64,000 bases of DNA, taken from positions 248,001 to 312,000 of the forward strand of contig OW569366.1 in NCBI GenBank assembly GCA_937625935.1. Direction: 5' to 3'. A program made the translations under genes and the position numbers. This DNA is from Tetramitus jugosus (Eukaryota; Heterolobosea; Eutetramitea; Acrasida; Vahlkampfiidae). Below, one piece after another: positions 23,301-31,081 of this stretch; position 1 is the stretch's first letter, and every line of letters starts with the position of its first letter. The notes under the pieces were generated by a model, which worked only from the letters and a program-made list of their open reading frames with translations, searched no databases and was not told where the DNA came from.

Positions 23301-25921
23301 CTGCTCAAAATCAAAAGTCAATGGTTGTAGAAGCGATTTATAATCTTCTCAAGTACGCTGAAGCTATCGATGTGAATACTCTGCTCCAAAGAGAGCTCAT
23401 TGAAAATTGCTTGAGCTTGCCAGAAGGACAAACTGCTCTGTTCAAGTCATTGAAAGATTTTTACACAAAAAGATCGGAGACTGAGCCTGTCACCTATGAA
23501 TATTTGTGTAACGTGATTCGAATGTGCTTGACAAATAGTCCTGTGTTCATGCAGAGAACATCATCAACAAAGGTTTTCCATCTGTTGGTGTATGCATTTG
23601 TTTACACTCTGCACTTGTTGCAAAACCATGAGAAGCAACAACATCATCAACAAGAGAACAAGGAGTTCGCAGATCGAATTCTCGCTTGTCTGTTGCGTAT
23701 CATGGGTCCAAGCATCGTTGATATTCACATTTGTGAAGCTGTTTTACAGAGTGGCATACTGTTGTACTTGATATGCATGCTATGTGGTGCTCTGCCATTC
23801 ATTGAGGATGTTCACAAGCAGAGTACGTTGAAAATATTATCCACATTATGTCAAAGAGGCTCGGGTATGTCTTCTGAGAGTCCCCTAGTCATCACACTTC
23901 ACAAGCTTCTGCCCAGCCCTATTGTCAACATGATTGCACAAGGCAAATATGATGCCATTCTGTACTATCAACAAAATCAGGAGAATCCTGACATGATTTG
24001 GAAGGAGTCAATGAGAAGAGAGTTGGTGCAATATCTGAAGACTGAAATGTCAAAATATGAGGCACAGGTGCAAAATCATCAATTGATGGACATTACGCAC
24101 ATTATAGGTTGGTTAGGACCCACTCAATCACTGCAATACTCTGCTGTCGAGTCTGAGTTGCAAGTTGCTGGTATCTATGTTCGATTGTTCAATGAAATTG
24201 CTGGTTTTGGTACCAACAAGTCATCGTCCAACAATCAGTACAAACTGGCTGATCCGCTTGGCTTTTTGTCTCAATTGGTCACTCGATGCATACAGATCAA
24301 TGCTCAAACACTGGATGACAAGCAAAAGAGTCTGTTTACAATATTGAGTGGTATATTCAATGTAATGAACTGGGACAGGTGTCAGTACACCAAGCATGAA
24401 TCCGTGTCTCAACTCATTGCAACCCTGTTCGACATTCTTGAATCACAACAAACAATTGTCGATAACATTATACTCGTACTGCACATTTTCTATCGAATGT
24501 GTGATCCATTCAGAGGCAACCAGACATTTGTTGAAAAATTCTCACAGGACAAGTTTATTGATCGACTGTTTGCTCAAATGCTGCTGATGGAGGACTATAT
24601 GGAAATGTTCCTCTATGTTCTGTTGGCCTATGTCAGAACATCCTCTTCTACCATCAAATACCTCATTGATGGCGACAGAATTCGACTCCTGTTCTCTGTC
24701 ATTTTCAACTCTGACAAGGCTCAGCAGCTCAAGAACAGAACAGCCATGCTATTGATGTCCATCTCAACCGATGAGCGATATGGTCTTGCTGTTGTCAACA
24801 GCGAGCTTTGGAGGCAACAAGAAGAAAAGTGGAATCAGCAGTACGCAAACATTGAATTACCTCCGATCGATGCTCCATTGCCCATGGCAGTGAACAGCCT
24901 GCGCGTCAACAACGAATCGACAGTGCAGAGAAAGCGCATGTCGCTCCCTGATATTCCAAAGTCCAATGTGACAATCAGCATTGTTCGCTCAGATCCATCT
25001 GAACAAGTCACTGTGCCTGTTGTGGCGCCCATTCGTCCACCAACAAACACTACCCCTGCTGCTGATTCTTTGCCACCTCCACCCAAGCCACAACCACAAT
25101 CGCAGCCATCAGTCAACATTGTAACTCTGCCTCCTGCAAATTCGACAAGCAACAACAGAACATTGCCACCGACACCATCAGCTGCTGTTCACAAGACCGA
25201 AAATCAGCCACCAGTTGTGGAAGACAATCAAGTGAACAATGAAAACGTCCCAACAAACAGGGCACTACCACTTCCACCAACACTGTTCGTGAACAACGCT
25301 GTAGACAACCAGGATAGCATCGATGAGACTGCAGCAGAAGCAGTGGATGACCAACCAACTGACAATAACATTGACGACAATGCTGCATCTGATTCTGCTG
25401 ATCAGATGGAAGGTGAGAGTGATGCTGCTCATACTGTTGATGATAACGCCAATGCTAATGATGAAAACGCTGCTATTGCTGACGACAATAACAACCAAGA
25501 ACTGTTGCCAACTGATCCATCAGATGTCGCTTCTGCTTCTTCGAGTGGTACGCCACCTCCGCCCCCACCACCCATATCACTTTCTAACGGTACAACTTCA
25601 CCTCCACCTCCTCCCATGAACATGCCACCACCAAGTCCTGCTTCGATGTCAGCTGCTATACCACCACCGAGCAGCGGTCGCAATGATTTGTTGGCTCAGA
25701 TTCGCAACATGCAGACACTGAAAAAGGTGAGTGACTCGGACAAGAAGTACGCTGATGCACCAATGAGTGTGGGTGGTAGTGGCAGTGGCAACAGTAGCCC
25801 TGCGTCCTCTCCAGTCAACAATCCACTGTTGGCTGCCATCATTGCCAAACAACAAGCGCTACTGGAAGCCAACACCAACAACAGCAACAACAGCAACAAC
25901 AATGACGATGATTTTGAATAA
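17309..25921 (+). CDS. RME-8/DNAJC13-like endosomal protein without a visible J domain, with proline-rich and WH2-like C-terminus
   Basis: Single exon, 2,870 residues. The N-terminal ~750 residues hold about three PH-like segments interrupted by N/T/S/Q runs, as in RME-8. The rest is mainly helical, armadillo-like, with four copies of the RME-8 IWN motif: IIWNDGTRLDL (~1131), IIWNKEMRLHL (~1520), LIWNEAARTIL (~1901) and MIWKESMRREL (~2227). Each is followed by a block such as YPQIENELYIKGYYL or YPIFDCELRIANIYVRLF, also typical of RME-8. RME-8 works on early endosomes with Hsc70 and WASH/retromer. I find no HPD tripeptide, so the J domain that recruits Hsc70 seems absent. At the C-terminus are polyproline runs (TPPPPPPPIS, SPPPPPMNMPPPSP) and, near residue 2790, RNDLLAQIRNMQTLKKV, which fits an actin-binding WH2 motif. 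The RME-8 call is firm; the WH2 call is a motif reading. Confidence 0.88.
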   Translation: MLRGRRKNVIVQQSPNNNNITTEPAQPQQQNSPTKTTIPSNDSNNNNNTASSSPTTTSSSSNSNNRNSNSSKMMNNSHQIFFSFPSHNVHYKFLVIQHSFLLKKSKRILYMLSDQLYIQEIVHDSLPVILEHSDPTTTTSTTTTTTGTSDKSIMYSQIQQIQVSNNNSQQFTIHFKQPPSSKVRKETFTLVDEKQLDAFLSLLYRFQSFDFYQVKPIMMDASLSMPYHSFVTYQYNSKNTPNTTTPTTPTTVTTTNSNNKKSSSSSSSDHGITIMNNRYFVTKWKKCGEKSDQVLCILKSCILSLDAMNSQNVQSMIDVMAIDQLIQVSSSPNTSTTTTTMTSNNNNNNNNNDTQQQQQQQQYSALIIVMKHETLHYAYKQHYYYITNDVQAIISCIQLAYHHSMSHSTTSVTTTSTDANSSKSDNNSNSNSRNSKRMSQQQSMAISHVLPVVIMDEQQVTHQIRTMNPYAAYMNRNHFQSLLSLTQINHNNNNNNNTTNTNTVTTTATNTNNNNRNSSNNNGSNHTAVVTPTTTTTTTIASSSSSPSKVLPSVPSVPSSTSSSSTTPTPPPFMIYHSIQRMKSNQQQQIGVNRLLFMNYDYLIETDADGKFVHSVHSMKSVHCLVRHDGDSLNDDDHNNDGSSSSTATTTTPDNGSSGNVCYFSIEFRNGTKHTYRTSASNRDIILLNMMQMANYYKHNNNNNNNSINSNNSNNSQTVFITSEMTIHGLREGSHHSYCNNIPCEEYGELLMKKLNQLDKFSSIRDKTLVLRELVMSYQLIQLPIKDKSILRHLVRWYQAMTSASHNIRILALILNSISRILPYKIVYEELLQQGAQYKGFIEKLIQQLGGDQYDSTIKYYSAVILFQLCCISVRSYKLNDQSYVIQFINQVLFNSNSLKMYSDCISMATANSNDHNDSQKYLYILTIDVLFNMYRHVYKLKGELHHGSNTASSPPANSNDGSESSVAIEILSRCTENLFELRQALYRLARAKPISTIHIVLDLLILLSVRAKNSELETIQNDVLNNGLIICLIHDSLFSPLSSIRNKSIQLCDLLISFHSGCYELMTRIVPFALLRDLNTGTTRKEVSINVTKSLFGKTKLKQNAEYFLQTQNWRKVLESLHKDYENADIIWNDGTRLDLKTSLQYQIESLDSANDRNASNCVWNFIEFKVVYSSLKNEPKVGQYYLRYIAAQKGKRISLDEPLNLLRDVYYHLMLEEQEDLKLLSAKALTNIYVNELFPDSIPFPHLDHVIEQMTSGRYSRSIIYEIFNLLTNAIIVWENANVINDKCIPLLMSFVKEVHTLKPANQSSQMIDECNIPGRMATLALNILYQLSLFRTRKLREGQIIRPIPSTVRVITEADNLSHIIQLLTLGMYPTVSSDVDTVSTLKNRTKLIQQAIPLVHHLLMVNDIIVKRVYETGLFYMLFCCIEGEDNEGTQPSAVVNKLDSDQAALLKLIHVRQEFDPAQFNINTISPDMDQETESSFLRVLLPHSIVKYLTQKSGSEFASLFGRDNLTPTIIWNKEMRLHLQKAVRGHLSPFVEQLSSSTEPIVYRHEPIQRIVYPQIENELYIKGYYLSGLLDPKWSGYKVDNPLELFNSVVEHFNATEMNSDLDIEHLGILMRTQLLLFDQCKMQMGISTYAGLFKCLDILARFCNEQNGNNQSSVRVPIELAESVVRFLYFSVHPSSIEDITKANGHAILCTLLQTSHLKLLKLQSSADETKESSKHLNYFKLILQGTCELIGKLFQYGEVTKNYIQNGLHFDLSHLLLHHICNCKPEDTSVFKSVARLLSSTLCTIRPLAQKVWRCGILYILLHFICQRELSSPNDVVRYKYSQQVLLSLYHNDRDMVLLDLSLLLPDPLVKRFARSVPPNTTAPSPSSNAHNDQLRNDLLRDAETPYLIWNEAARTILIDHIESHYNTLSPQYQHASEISVVYNKLSYPIFDCELRIANIYVRLFNNFVQTHVGKMNSASYANVIEEPKQFLTGLVQYVAQDSPAQNQKSMVVEAIYNLLKYAEAIDVNTLLQRELIENCLSLPEGQTALFKSLKDFYTKRSETEPVTYEYLCNVIRMCLTNSPVFMQRTSSTKVFHLLVYAFVYTLHLLQNHEKQQHHQQENKEFADRILACLLRIMGPSIVDIHICEAVLQSGILLYLICMLCGALPFIEDVHKQSTLKILSTLCQRGSGMSSESPLVITLHKLLPSPIVNMIAQGKYDAILYYQQNQENPDMIWKESMRRELVQYLKTEMSKYEAQVQNHQLMDITHIIGWLGPTQSLQYSAVESELQVAGIYVRLFNEIAGFGTNKSSSNNQYKLADPLGFLSQLVTRCIQINAQTLDDKQKSLFTILSGIFNVMNWDRCQYTKHESVSQLIATLFDILESQQTIVDNIILVLHIFYRMCDPFRGNQTFVEKFSQDKFIDRLFAQMLLMEDYMEMFLYVLLAYVRTSSSTIKYLIDGDRIRLLFSVIFNSDKAQQLKNRTAMLLMSISTDERYGLAVVNSELWRQQEEKWNQQYANIELPPIDAPLPMAVNSLRVNNESTVQRKRMSLPDIPKSNVTISIVRSDPSEQVTVPVVAPIRPPTNTTPAADSLPPPPKPQPQSQPSVNIVTLPPANSTSNNRTLPPTPSAAVHKTENQPPVVEDNQVNNENVPTNRALPLPPTLFVNNAVDNQDSIDETAAEAVDDQPTDNNIDDNAASDSADQMEGESDAAHTVDDNANANDENAAIADDNNNQELLPTDPSDVASASSSGTPPPPPPPISLSNGTTSPPPPPMNMPPPSPASMSAAIPPPSSGRNDLLAQIRNMQTLKKVSDSDKKYADAPMSVGGSGSGNSSPASSPVNNPLLAAIIAKQQALLEANTNNSNNSNNNDDDFE

Positions 25922-26044
25922 AACTAATTATGAAGATAATGTAGTACACATTCATGTTTTTATTGATGATAATGATTCAACAACATGATGAAATGGAATA
26001 GAGAGAGAGAGCGAGATAGAGAGAGACAAAAGGAGACAACTCTT

Positions 26045-27259
26045 CTAATTCTCATAAATGGTAATAAACTCTGAGATTCTGTGCTTCATGTTCTGCTTGA
26101 TACACTCTGCAATCCACAACAAATTGTTAATCTCTTGTTCCTTTAGCTTGACAAATGAATAAAAGGCACCATAGTGGAATTGTTGATGGAATGCGTCCTT
26201 GTTCAATTCGACTGCTTGCTTCTTGAGCAGTGTTTCGAGTGAAGTATTAGAGTCCACTTTTTGGAACATGTCAGAAAAAATCTTGTATGGTCTGAGAATG
26301 GCACCCAATGATGCATCATCATCCACATCGGCCAACTGATCATGAATATCAACCAATTCTCCAAAGTTTGGATAGAGGTCCTTGCGTGACTCCTTTGGCA
26401 AATCATCTGCACCAAATGATTGTCTCGTAATGGTCAACACGGCACGATCTGCTTCAAATCTCAAAATTTCACCCATGACCTCAGCAGTCACTCCTCCCAG
26501 ACTCATTGCAAAATCATAAAACTTTTCCAAGTAATTCTTTTGGAGGAGACCACGAATGTAATCAATCGTGTACTCATCAAAGTCTCTAGTGTCTGTTCTG
26601 GTAAAGAATTGGCCAATGGGTGAATCGACCAACACCAACTCGTACATGTCTTCCACACTGCTGGCAGCAGTGAGTGCACCCATGCTGGTAAACATGCCCA
26701 TGGGGTGACACTTGTACATCAACTCGAGTGCTCCTCTGCCATTCTTGACTGCTGTAATGAGCTTGAGAACGTTGCCAATCATGTACTCGTATGTGATAAA
26801 GTCTAGGAACTGGGAGAGTGGATGAACGGCTTGGAATCGCAACTCATTAAACTGTTCCACCAACAACTCGGTAGCCTTCTCAGTCAATATGGCACTGGTG
26901 ATGGGTGATGGCTCATTTTGTAAAAAGTTGCCATAATCAGTAGAAGACAAGTGGAGTTTCATATCTGTGTATGTGTATGTGTGTATTGTATGATATGTGT
27001 GATATGTATGTATGTGTAGTGTATGTGTAGTGTATGTGTAGTGTATGTGTATTGTATGTGTATGTGTGTCAGTAAATCTATTCTTGTACGAGTTGATTGT
27101 GAAAGATTGTATTGTTTTTTTTTTACCTTCGAGTGAATCACATTGAGAAAGATTGTAATAGTCGGATTGTTTCAATAGACCAGCTCTGAATCCATGGACC
27201 TGAGCTTCCAAACCACCATCATCAATGTTAAAGTAGAGACCTGCAAGTGAAAATGCCAT
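26045..27259 (-). CDS. V-type proton ATPase subunit d (V0 sector)
   Basis: Subunit d couples the rotating central stalk of V1 to the membrane c-ring in the proton pump that acidifies endosomes, lysosomes and contractile vacuole. Two exons, 27127-27259 and 26045-26964, joined at phase 1, give 350 residues, the usual family length. Exon 1 starts [20 protein letters not shown] and ends ...CDSLE; exon 2 continues [18 protein letters not shown]. Later conserved blocks include [28 protein letters not shown] and [19 protein letters not shown]. The 162-bp intron begins GTAAAAAAAA and contains a tandem ACACTACACAT-type repeat. The gene converges on the RME-8-like gene, with only about 120 bp between stop codons. 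Confidence 0.96.
   Translation of the reverse strand: MAFSLAGLYFNIDDGGLEAQVHGFRAGLLKQSDYYNLSQCDSLEGKKKTIQSFTINSYKNRFTDTHTHTIHIHYTYTTHTLHIHTYHTYHTIHTYTYTDMKLHLSSTDYGNFLQNEPSPITSAILTEKATELLVEQFNELRFQAVHPLSQFLDFITYEYMIGNVLKLITAVKNGRGALELMYKCHPMGMFTSMGALTAASSVEDMYELVLVDSPIGQFFTRTDTRDFDEYTIDYIRGLLQKNYLEKFYDFAMSLGGVTAEVMGEILRFEADRAVLTITRQSFGADDLPKESRKDLYPNFGELVDIHDQLADVDDDASLGAILRPYKIFSDMFQKVDSNTSLETLLKKQAVELNKDAFHQQFHYGAFYSFVKLKEQEINNLLWIAECIKQNMKHRISEFITIYEN
26966..27075. repeat. TG/TA-rich tandem repeat inside the V-ATPase d intron
   Basis: Degenerate microsatellite built of GTATGTGTA and GTAGTGTAT units; the clearest run is four copies of GTGTATGTGTA-like units at about 27010-27060. It fills most of the intron. 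Confidence 0.7.
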
Positions 27260-27596
27260 ATTGTCTGTTGTTGAGTGTGATGATGAATCTTTTGATTGTT
27301 GTTTTTTTTTCTGTCGCCGCTTTTTGTGTGTGATTTTTTTGGTTTCGTGGTTTCCAACATGTGTGCGATTTTACTCCGATATTGGATATTTGGAACGATT
27401 TTTTACAATGAAATCTTTCTGTCCAGAAGCAATTGTATTGAGTCAAGTACGAGCAAAGGAAGAGAAGGATCAAAAGCTCTTATGTTCTCGTTCTTCCGCA
27501 TGAGAAAAATGCACTCCAAAGATAGTGAGACAACAGACCCACAAGAAGAAGAGAATTCCTGCCCTCATCTTGGACCACGTTCCATCTGGCAAAAAT
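27260..27596. other. Intergenic region between V-ATPase d and tRNA-Gly
   Basis: About 337 bp containing the V-ATPase d promoter on the minus strand. Reading frames here are short or overlap the tRNA and are not credible genes. The TTTTT needed to end pol III transcription of the tRNA is at its right end (AAAAA on the plus strand, 27592-27596). Confidence 0.4.
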
Positions 27597-27666
27597 GCAT
27601 CTGCCGGGATTCGAACCCGGGTCGCAGCGATGGCAACGCTGCATGATACCCCTACACTACAGATGC
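27597..27666 (-). tRNA. tRNA-Gly (anticodon GCC)
   Basis: On the minus strand the 70 nt fold as a standard tRNA. The acceptor stem GCATCTG/CAGATGC has 7 pairs. The D arm contains TAGTGTAGGGGTATCA. The anticodon stem CAGCG/CGCTG encloses loop TTGCCAT with anticodon GCC. The T arm is GACCCGGGTTCGAATCCCGG, containing the B box GGTTCGAATCC. No intron. A run of five T follows the 3' end. A retroelement stack begins about 40 bp upstream of its 5' end. Confidence 0.95.
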
Positions 27667-27706
27667 CTGTTAGAAGGTGATGGAGCTCACAAAACGCCGC
27701 GCGGAC

Positions 27707-27722
27707 GCGTCACGAATACATA
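27707..27722 (+). repeat. Target-site repeat copy 1 (GCGTCACGAATACATA)
   Basis: First of three identical 16-bp direct repeats that bracket two poly(A)-tailed retroelement insertions. It is the copy nearest tRNA-Gly, 40 bp from the tRNA 5' end. Confidence 0.9.
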
Positions 27723-27734
27723 AAAAAACGCCGA

Positions 27735-28978
27735 TGAAAAAACGAACACACACCCCTGTTGTTCGTGAGTATGAGAATCCACGCTATGCTGTGTGGACCA
27801 CAGCGCCAAGAGGAACTGCGCCAAGCAGCAAGGAGGTCATCATCACTGGAAAGTGTGATGACTCTCCCAAGGCTGCCTTGGCCAAGAAGATTGGCTTGGA
27901 TTTTGGTGATTTGCTCACCAGGGTCCAAGTCATCAAGAAGGGCCCCAAGAGGTTTGTTGCGTGGGTAACTGTTGTTGATGACAACATTTACCCATTTGTT
28001 GAATCCTTCAACCGCAACAAGAAGATGAGTGGCTGCAAGGCAGCACTCAAGCACAATGTAGATTGTGCCAAGAAGGTCGTCCTCCACGGTGTCAAAGGTA
28101 AGACGGAGGACGACATCAAGGCCATGCTTGGCACAACAAAGGTCAAGAACGTGCTCAAGAAGCACGACACCGCCTTTGTTGTGATGGAGTCCGAAACGTA
28201 TGCCGAAGCTTTGCTTCGGAACGTTCAATCCATGCCAGTGGAGGTGGAAGCAAAGCGCTTCCTTCCACGCCCACGTGATCCTGTCAAGGCTGTCAGCAAG
28301 AGGCTGACCAAGATGTACCAAGAGCTCCTGGCTGTGGTGGACGACCTGCGCCACCAAGTCAGTGTGTTAAAAGATATGGCTTCCGTCAACCGGATTCCCC
28401 TCGCATCCCCGTCTCCAAGGACGCCGGAGCGAATCTCCGAATTCGAACCTTCGACTCCGTCTACGACCGATGACTGGGAGTCGATCATGCCGGAGTCCCA
28501 TCCCGCCACTCCAACTACGGTCACCCAAGAGCCAACCGACAACACCATTGATGAGGATGCTCGTAACAGAGCAATCCTCGAGCTAGTATTGAACACCTCC
28601 GAGGTGTTCAAGAAAGTCAAGAAGGAGATTGCTGCCCGAGCAATCATGGTGGACCGTGCAAGAAGCACAACCACCGAAGAAGATCCAGTTGAGTTGGATC
28701 TCAGTAACCCCGACTGTGAGTTACAGAGTCCCCAACTCAACGAACACAAGAAGCGATCAGCACGTGTCACCGTTGGTGACACTGCTGCTAACAAGATCCC
28801 GGCCAGGTTGGCCAGCATCAAGTCAGGTGCTCTCCGGAGGTCCTACCAACTGGCTAGGACTACGGAGCCATCTGACCTCACCAGTGGTGCTCCAGATGGT
28901 AGTGGAGGCCCTCGCAACGAATCCCTGAAGAAGGGATCAAAACAACATTCCAAGAAGAGAATGAATCCTGTTGCGTAG
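27735..28978 (+). CDS. Retroelement ORF1-like protein (RRM-like fold suspected)
   Basis: 414 residues from the first ATG inside the element; the open frame upstream crosses the target repeat and is host sequence. No stop or frameshift interrupts it. The N-terminal half has two segments that read like RNA-binding folds. The clearest begins KKVVLHGVKGKTEDDIKAML and later has DTAFVVMESETYAEALLR, the spacing of an RRM. A likely coiled coil follows (YQELLAVVDDLRHQVSVLK), then Ser/Thr/Pro-rich sequence and a strongly basic C-terminus (KKGSKQHSKKRM). This is the plan of LINE ORF1 proteins, which bind element RNA and act as chaperones. Codon choice favours C and G in third positions, unlike host genes nearby. 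The family assignment is inferred from context and layout. Confidence 0.7.
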
Positions 28979-29022
28979 GCCTGCCACTCCACTGGGCAAG
29001 CACCACATCATGTTAGACAATT

Positions 29023-29044
29023 GAGAGCAGGCAAGCCTGCTCTC
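29023..29044 (+). repeat. Perfect 3' UTR hairpin of the ORF1-only element
   Basis: GAGAGCAGGC and GCCTGCTCTC form ten pairs around AA. It lies 44 bp after the ORF1 stop and about 60 bp before the poly(A) tail. It may serve reverse-transcriptase recognition. Confidence 0.65.
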
Positions 29045-29123
29045 ACGCAAAAGAAAAATAAAAGTTCCGCAACGTGGTGCTCACGCACCATTTGTTGTAT
29101 TAAAAAAAAAAAAAAAAAAAAAA

Positions 29124-29139
29124 GCGTCACGAATACATA
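29124..29139 (+). repeat. Target-site repeat copy 2 (GCGTCACGAATACATA)
   Basis: Identical to the copies at 27707 and 30084. It ends the ORF1-only element and opens the truncated ORF2 element. Confidence 0.9.
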
Positions 29140-29994
29140 GTTGTGGGTATAGTTAGTCGTAAACAACTAGTGGTGGATGGTGAGCCTATGTGCTTCAAAG
29201 AGTTCAAGCAAGTGTATCCCAACTGTAAACTGGGTGCACAGAGGCACCAGTTGCTCAGTATCTTGATCTCTCAAATGAGAGAGTGTAATTGTCCATGCCG
29301 AAGTCTCCGGTCGTGTGGCGAGCCTGCATTGTATAAAGGTGGACTGAGGGTAGAGAGCAGACAGCACCTTCAATCCTTGTTTGATCAAGAGCGCAATATT
29401 CGAGTGGAGGAAAGTGACAGATGGTGGGTGCAAAAGGCAGCAAATTACAGTGGTGCTGACTTTTCCTTCCTGAAATATCCTCATGGTGTGGATAGAAGAT
29501 TAGAATGGTTCCAACTTCAAGTGAGAAGTGGAACTCTCCACACAGAGGAAGTTGTTAGAGGTCTTTACAACCCCCATGATGCGTCTATCATGTGCTCCTG
29601 GTGCAAAAAAGAACCCGAGAGTGTCTTACACTGCTTGGTACGTTGTCCCAGGTCTGTACATGCTAGACGGTGTCTAGCACTGACAGTGGGTAAGGAACTA
29701 ATTAGCATGGGAGTGTCAGCTGACAGTTGTATCGACATATGGTTCGATAATGTCAGACTCAAGAACGGAAAGATTGAAAAAAGAGCACTGCGGTGGACTA
29801 GCAGAGAGTATCTAACAGGTATGATGGGCATCGAAACGAGTGCCATCGAAGATATCACCAATGGATTGGTAGCCAGTGGAGTCAGAGTAGCAGTGGCCGT
29901 AAAAAAAGCAAGAATTTATGTGAATGGGGTGAAACGGAGATGTCTCACGACTCTCCTTCACCTCTTCACCACAACAAAAGCGAAACAACAATGA
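29140..29994 (+). pseudogene. LINE ORF2 C-terminal fragment (zinc-knuckle region after reverse transcriptase)
   Basis: An uninterrupted frame of about 285 codons beginning at the insertion junction, so it is a truncated ORF2 without its own start. It carries the segment WFQLQVRSGTLHTEEVVRGLY, then the zf-RVT-like zinc site CSWCKKEPESVLHCLVRC (C-x2-C-x8-H-x4-C). The C-terminal region contains FDNVRLKNGK, YLTGMMGIE and RRCLTTLLHLFTTTKAKQQ. The reverse transcriptase and endonuclease domains are missing. Close relatives of this C-terminus occur on the minus strand at 44.9-45.4 kb, confirming a repeat family. Lack of stops suggests a fairly recent insertion. Confidence 0.85.
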
Positions 29995-30013
29995 CGCTCT
30001 GCGAGCGTCATTG
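29989..30013 (+). repeat. Stem-loop spanning the ORF2 stop codon (TGC loop)
   Basis: Eleven perfect pairs, CAATGACGCTC/GAGCGTCATTG, with loop TGC; the TGA stop lies within the left arm. The other subfamily has a different stem with the same loop at the same place (54489-54511). Confidence 0.75.
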
Positions 30014-30083
30014 AGAATTAATCAGGTGACCAAGGGTCATCGCTCTTCGAGCAACCGAAATGGTTGTATAAAAAAAAAAAAAA

Positions 30084-30099
30084 GCGTCACGAATACATA
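30084..30099 (+). repeat. Target-site repeat copy 3 (GCGTCACGAATACATA)
   Basis: Third identical copy, directly after the poly(A) tail of the truncated LINE and directly before an older LINE relic. Confidence 0.9.
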
Positions 30100-30583
30100 T
30101 AACAATGAAGCTCCAACAGTGTGCGAAAAATGCAACAAGGAGTCAGAGACTATTGTCTCATTCGCTGTCCAAGAGCAATATTGACTAGAAGAAGGCTGGC
30201 TATGTCGGTAGGTGATGAGTACTCTGGAAATCCACCGAGGAGCAACACTCTTTGCTCGATTTTCGGTTTGGTTGCACTGTCAGCTTACTGCCTTTCCAAC
30301 TAACATAGTCAAACCATCGATCGACCTGGTGTTGCTCCTCGGTGTGATGGGTGTAGAGAAGGAAGCAGTGGATCAAATAATGAGAGGGATGAGGAAGAAC
30401 GAAATCAAGACAGAGAAAGCTGAAAAGGGAGCCATAACATTAGTGAACAAGGTGAAAGGAGGTCCGTCGAAACCCTTCATCACTTGTTCACTAATGGCGC
30501 AATTGTTAGAATTAAGAAGTAATGCAACATTGATGGATTCCTATCTACCTACAGACCCTTCTTCTGCTCAAAATACCCAATAA
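30100..30583 (+). pseudogene. Degraded LINE ORF2 C-terminal relic
   Basis: Same zinc region as the preceding copy but broken: VCEKCNKESETIV in one frame, then LIRCPRAILTRRRLAMSVGDE in another after a frameshift near 30155. LGVMGVEKEAVDQI follows in a further frame. A perfect 16-bp inverted repeat (CACCGAGGAGCAACAC at 30233-30248 against 30329-30344) encloses about 80 bp that do not match the other copies. No poly(A) tail is seen at its right end. It is probably an old copy, and the oldest piece of the stack. Confidence 0.75.
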
Positions 30584-30595
30584 TGTTGAAAAGTT

Positions 30596-31081
30596 ATTGA
30601 AACTTAACAAATTTTGACAACGAGTAGGGAAGATAAAGCGGGAAGATAAAACTGGAACATAATATAAGAAAGACAACACAATGACGCAAGTTCCAAAAAT
30701 ATAAAACATGATCGAATTTAATAACATAAATCTAATACAGTGATAAAGATAATTACAAATAACAACCACAAGTATTATCAAATTTAAGATTCATTTCTAA
30801 ACACACAATTATTTTACTAATAAATTAACTGATGGATGTTCTAATCTCTGTTTGTGATTATTTGCTCCTGTAGTAAGCATGTGACGCTTCGGAAATGTTT
30901 ACGATGGAAATACTGGTCCACTCTTTACGAGAATGGGGCAGTCTATCTATCGTTTGTGGGTATCGTCCTTTGGTTGCGTGTTATCCGTGATTGAATTTGG
31001 GTGTCCCTCGGTCAAATCTTGAGCGGGTGGCAAACAATTTCAATTTCACACAAACACATTATCCTCCCACACAAACAAAAT
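30596..31081. other. Gene-free AT-rich region 5' of the F-box-like gene
   Basis: About 490 bp with no credible reading frame or RNA. It must contain the promoter of the gene starting at 31082. The right part (30830-31000) is richer in G+C. Confidence 0.4.

Larger units (their letters stand above)
27723..29123 (+). mobile_element. Non-LTR retroelement carrying only an ORF1-like gene
   Basis: A 1.4-kb insertion flanked by perfect 16-bp repeats (27707-27722 and 29124-29139) and ending in about 22 A, the hallmark of target-primed reverse transcription. It holds one complete ORF1-like gene (27735-28978) and a ~120-bp 3' UTR, and has no reverse transcriptase. The 3' UTR has a perfect hairpin, GAGAGCAGGC/GCCTGCTCTC at 29023-29044, and a smaller one, GGTGC/GCACC, just before the tail. 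The last bases, TTGTTGTATT(A)n, resemble the ends of the ORF2-bearing copies in this window (GGTTGTATAA, GTTGTATGGA). G+C content is clearly higher than in neighbouring genes. It could be a half-LINE mobilised in trans. Confidence 0.85.
29140..30083 (+). mobile_element. 5'-truncated LINE copy (3' part of ORF2) with poly(A) tail
   Basis: A 944-bp insertion flanked by the 16-bp repeat at 29124-29139 and 30084-30099. It enters in mid-ORF2, runs to the ORF2 stop at 29994, and continues through a 3' UTR to GGTTGTATAA and an A tail. A perfect hairpin CAATGACGCTC-TGC-GAGCGTCATTG (29989-30013) covers the stop codon. Confidence 0.88.

Noticed and set aside
27296-27646. 116-codon plus-strand frame overlapping tRNA-Gly
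   Set aside because: It runs through the tRNA on the opposite strand, begins in T-rich promoter sequence and has no domain-like composition.
28225-28821. 198-codon minus-strand frame inside the retroelement ORF1
   Set aside because: It is the antisense shadow of a GC-richer gene; the plus-strand frame is longer, bounded by the element and has RRM-like segments.
29022-29123. Hairpin plus A run read as a bacterial-type terminator
   Set aside because: The A run is a retrotransposition tail followed by a target repeat, and the genome is eukaryotic.
31001-31081. Upstream extension of the F-box-like gene
   Set aside because: Starts with GTG; the first ATG is at 31082 in good A-rich context.
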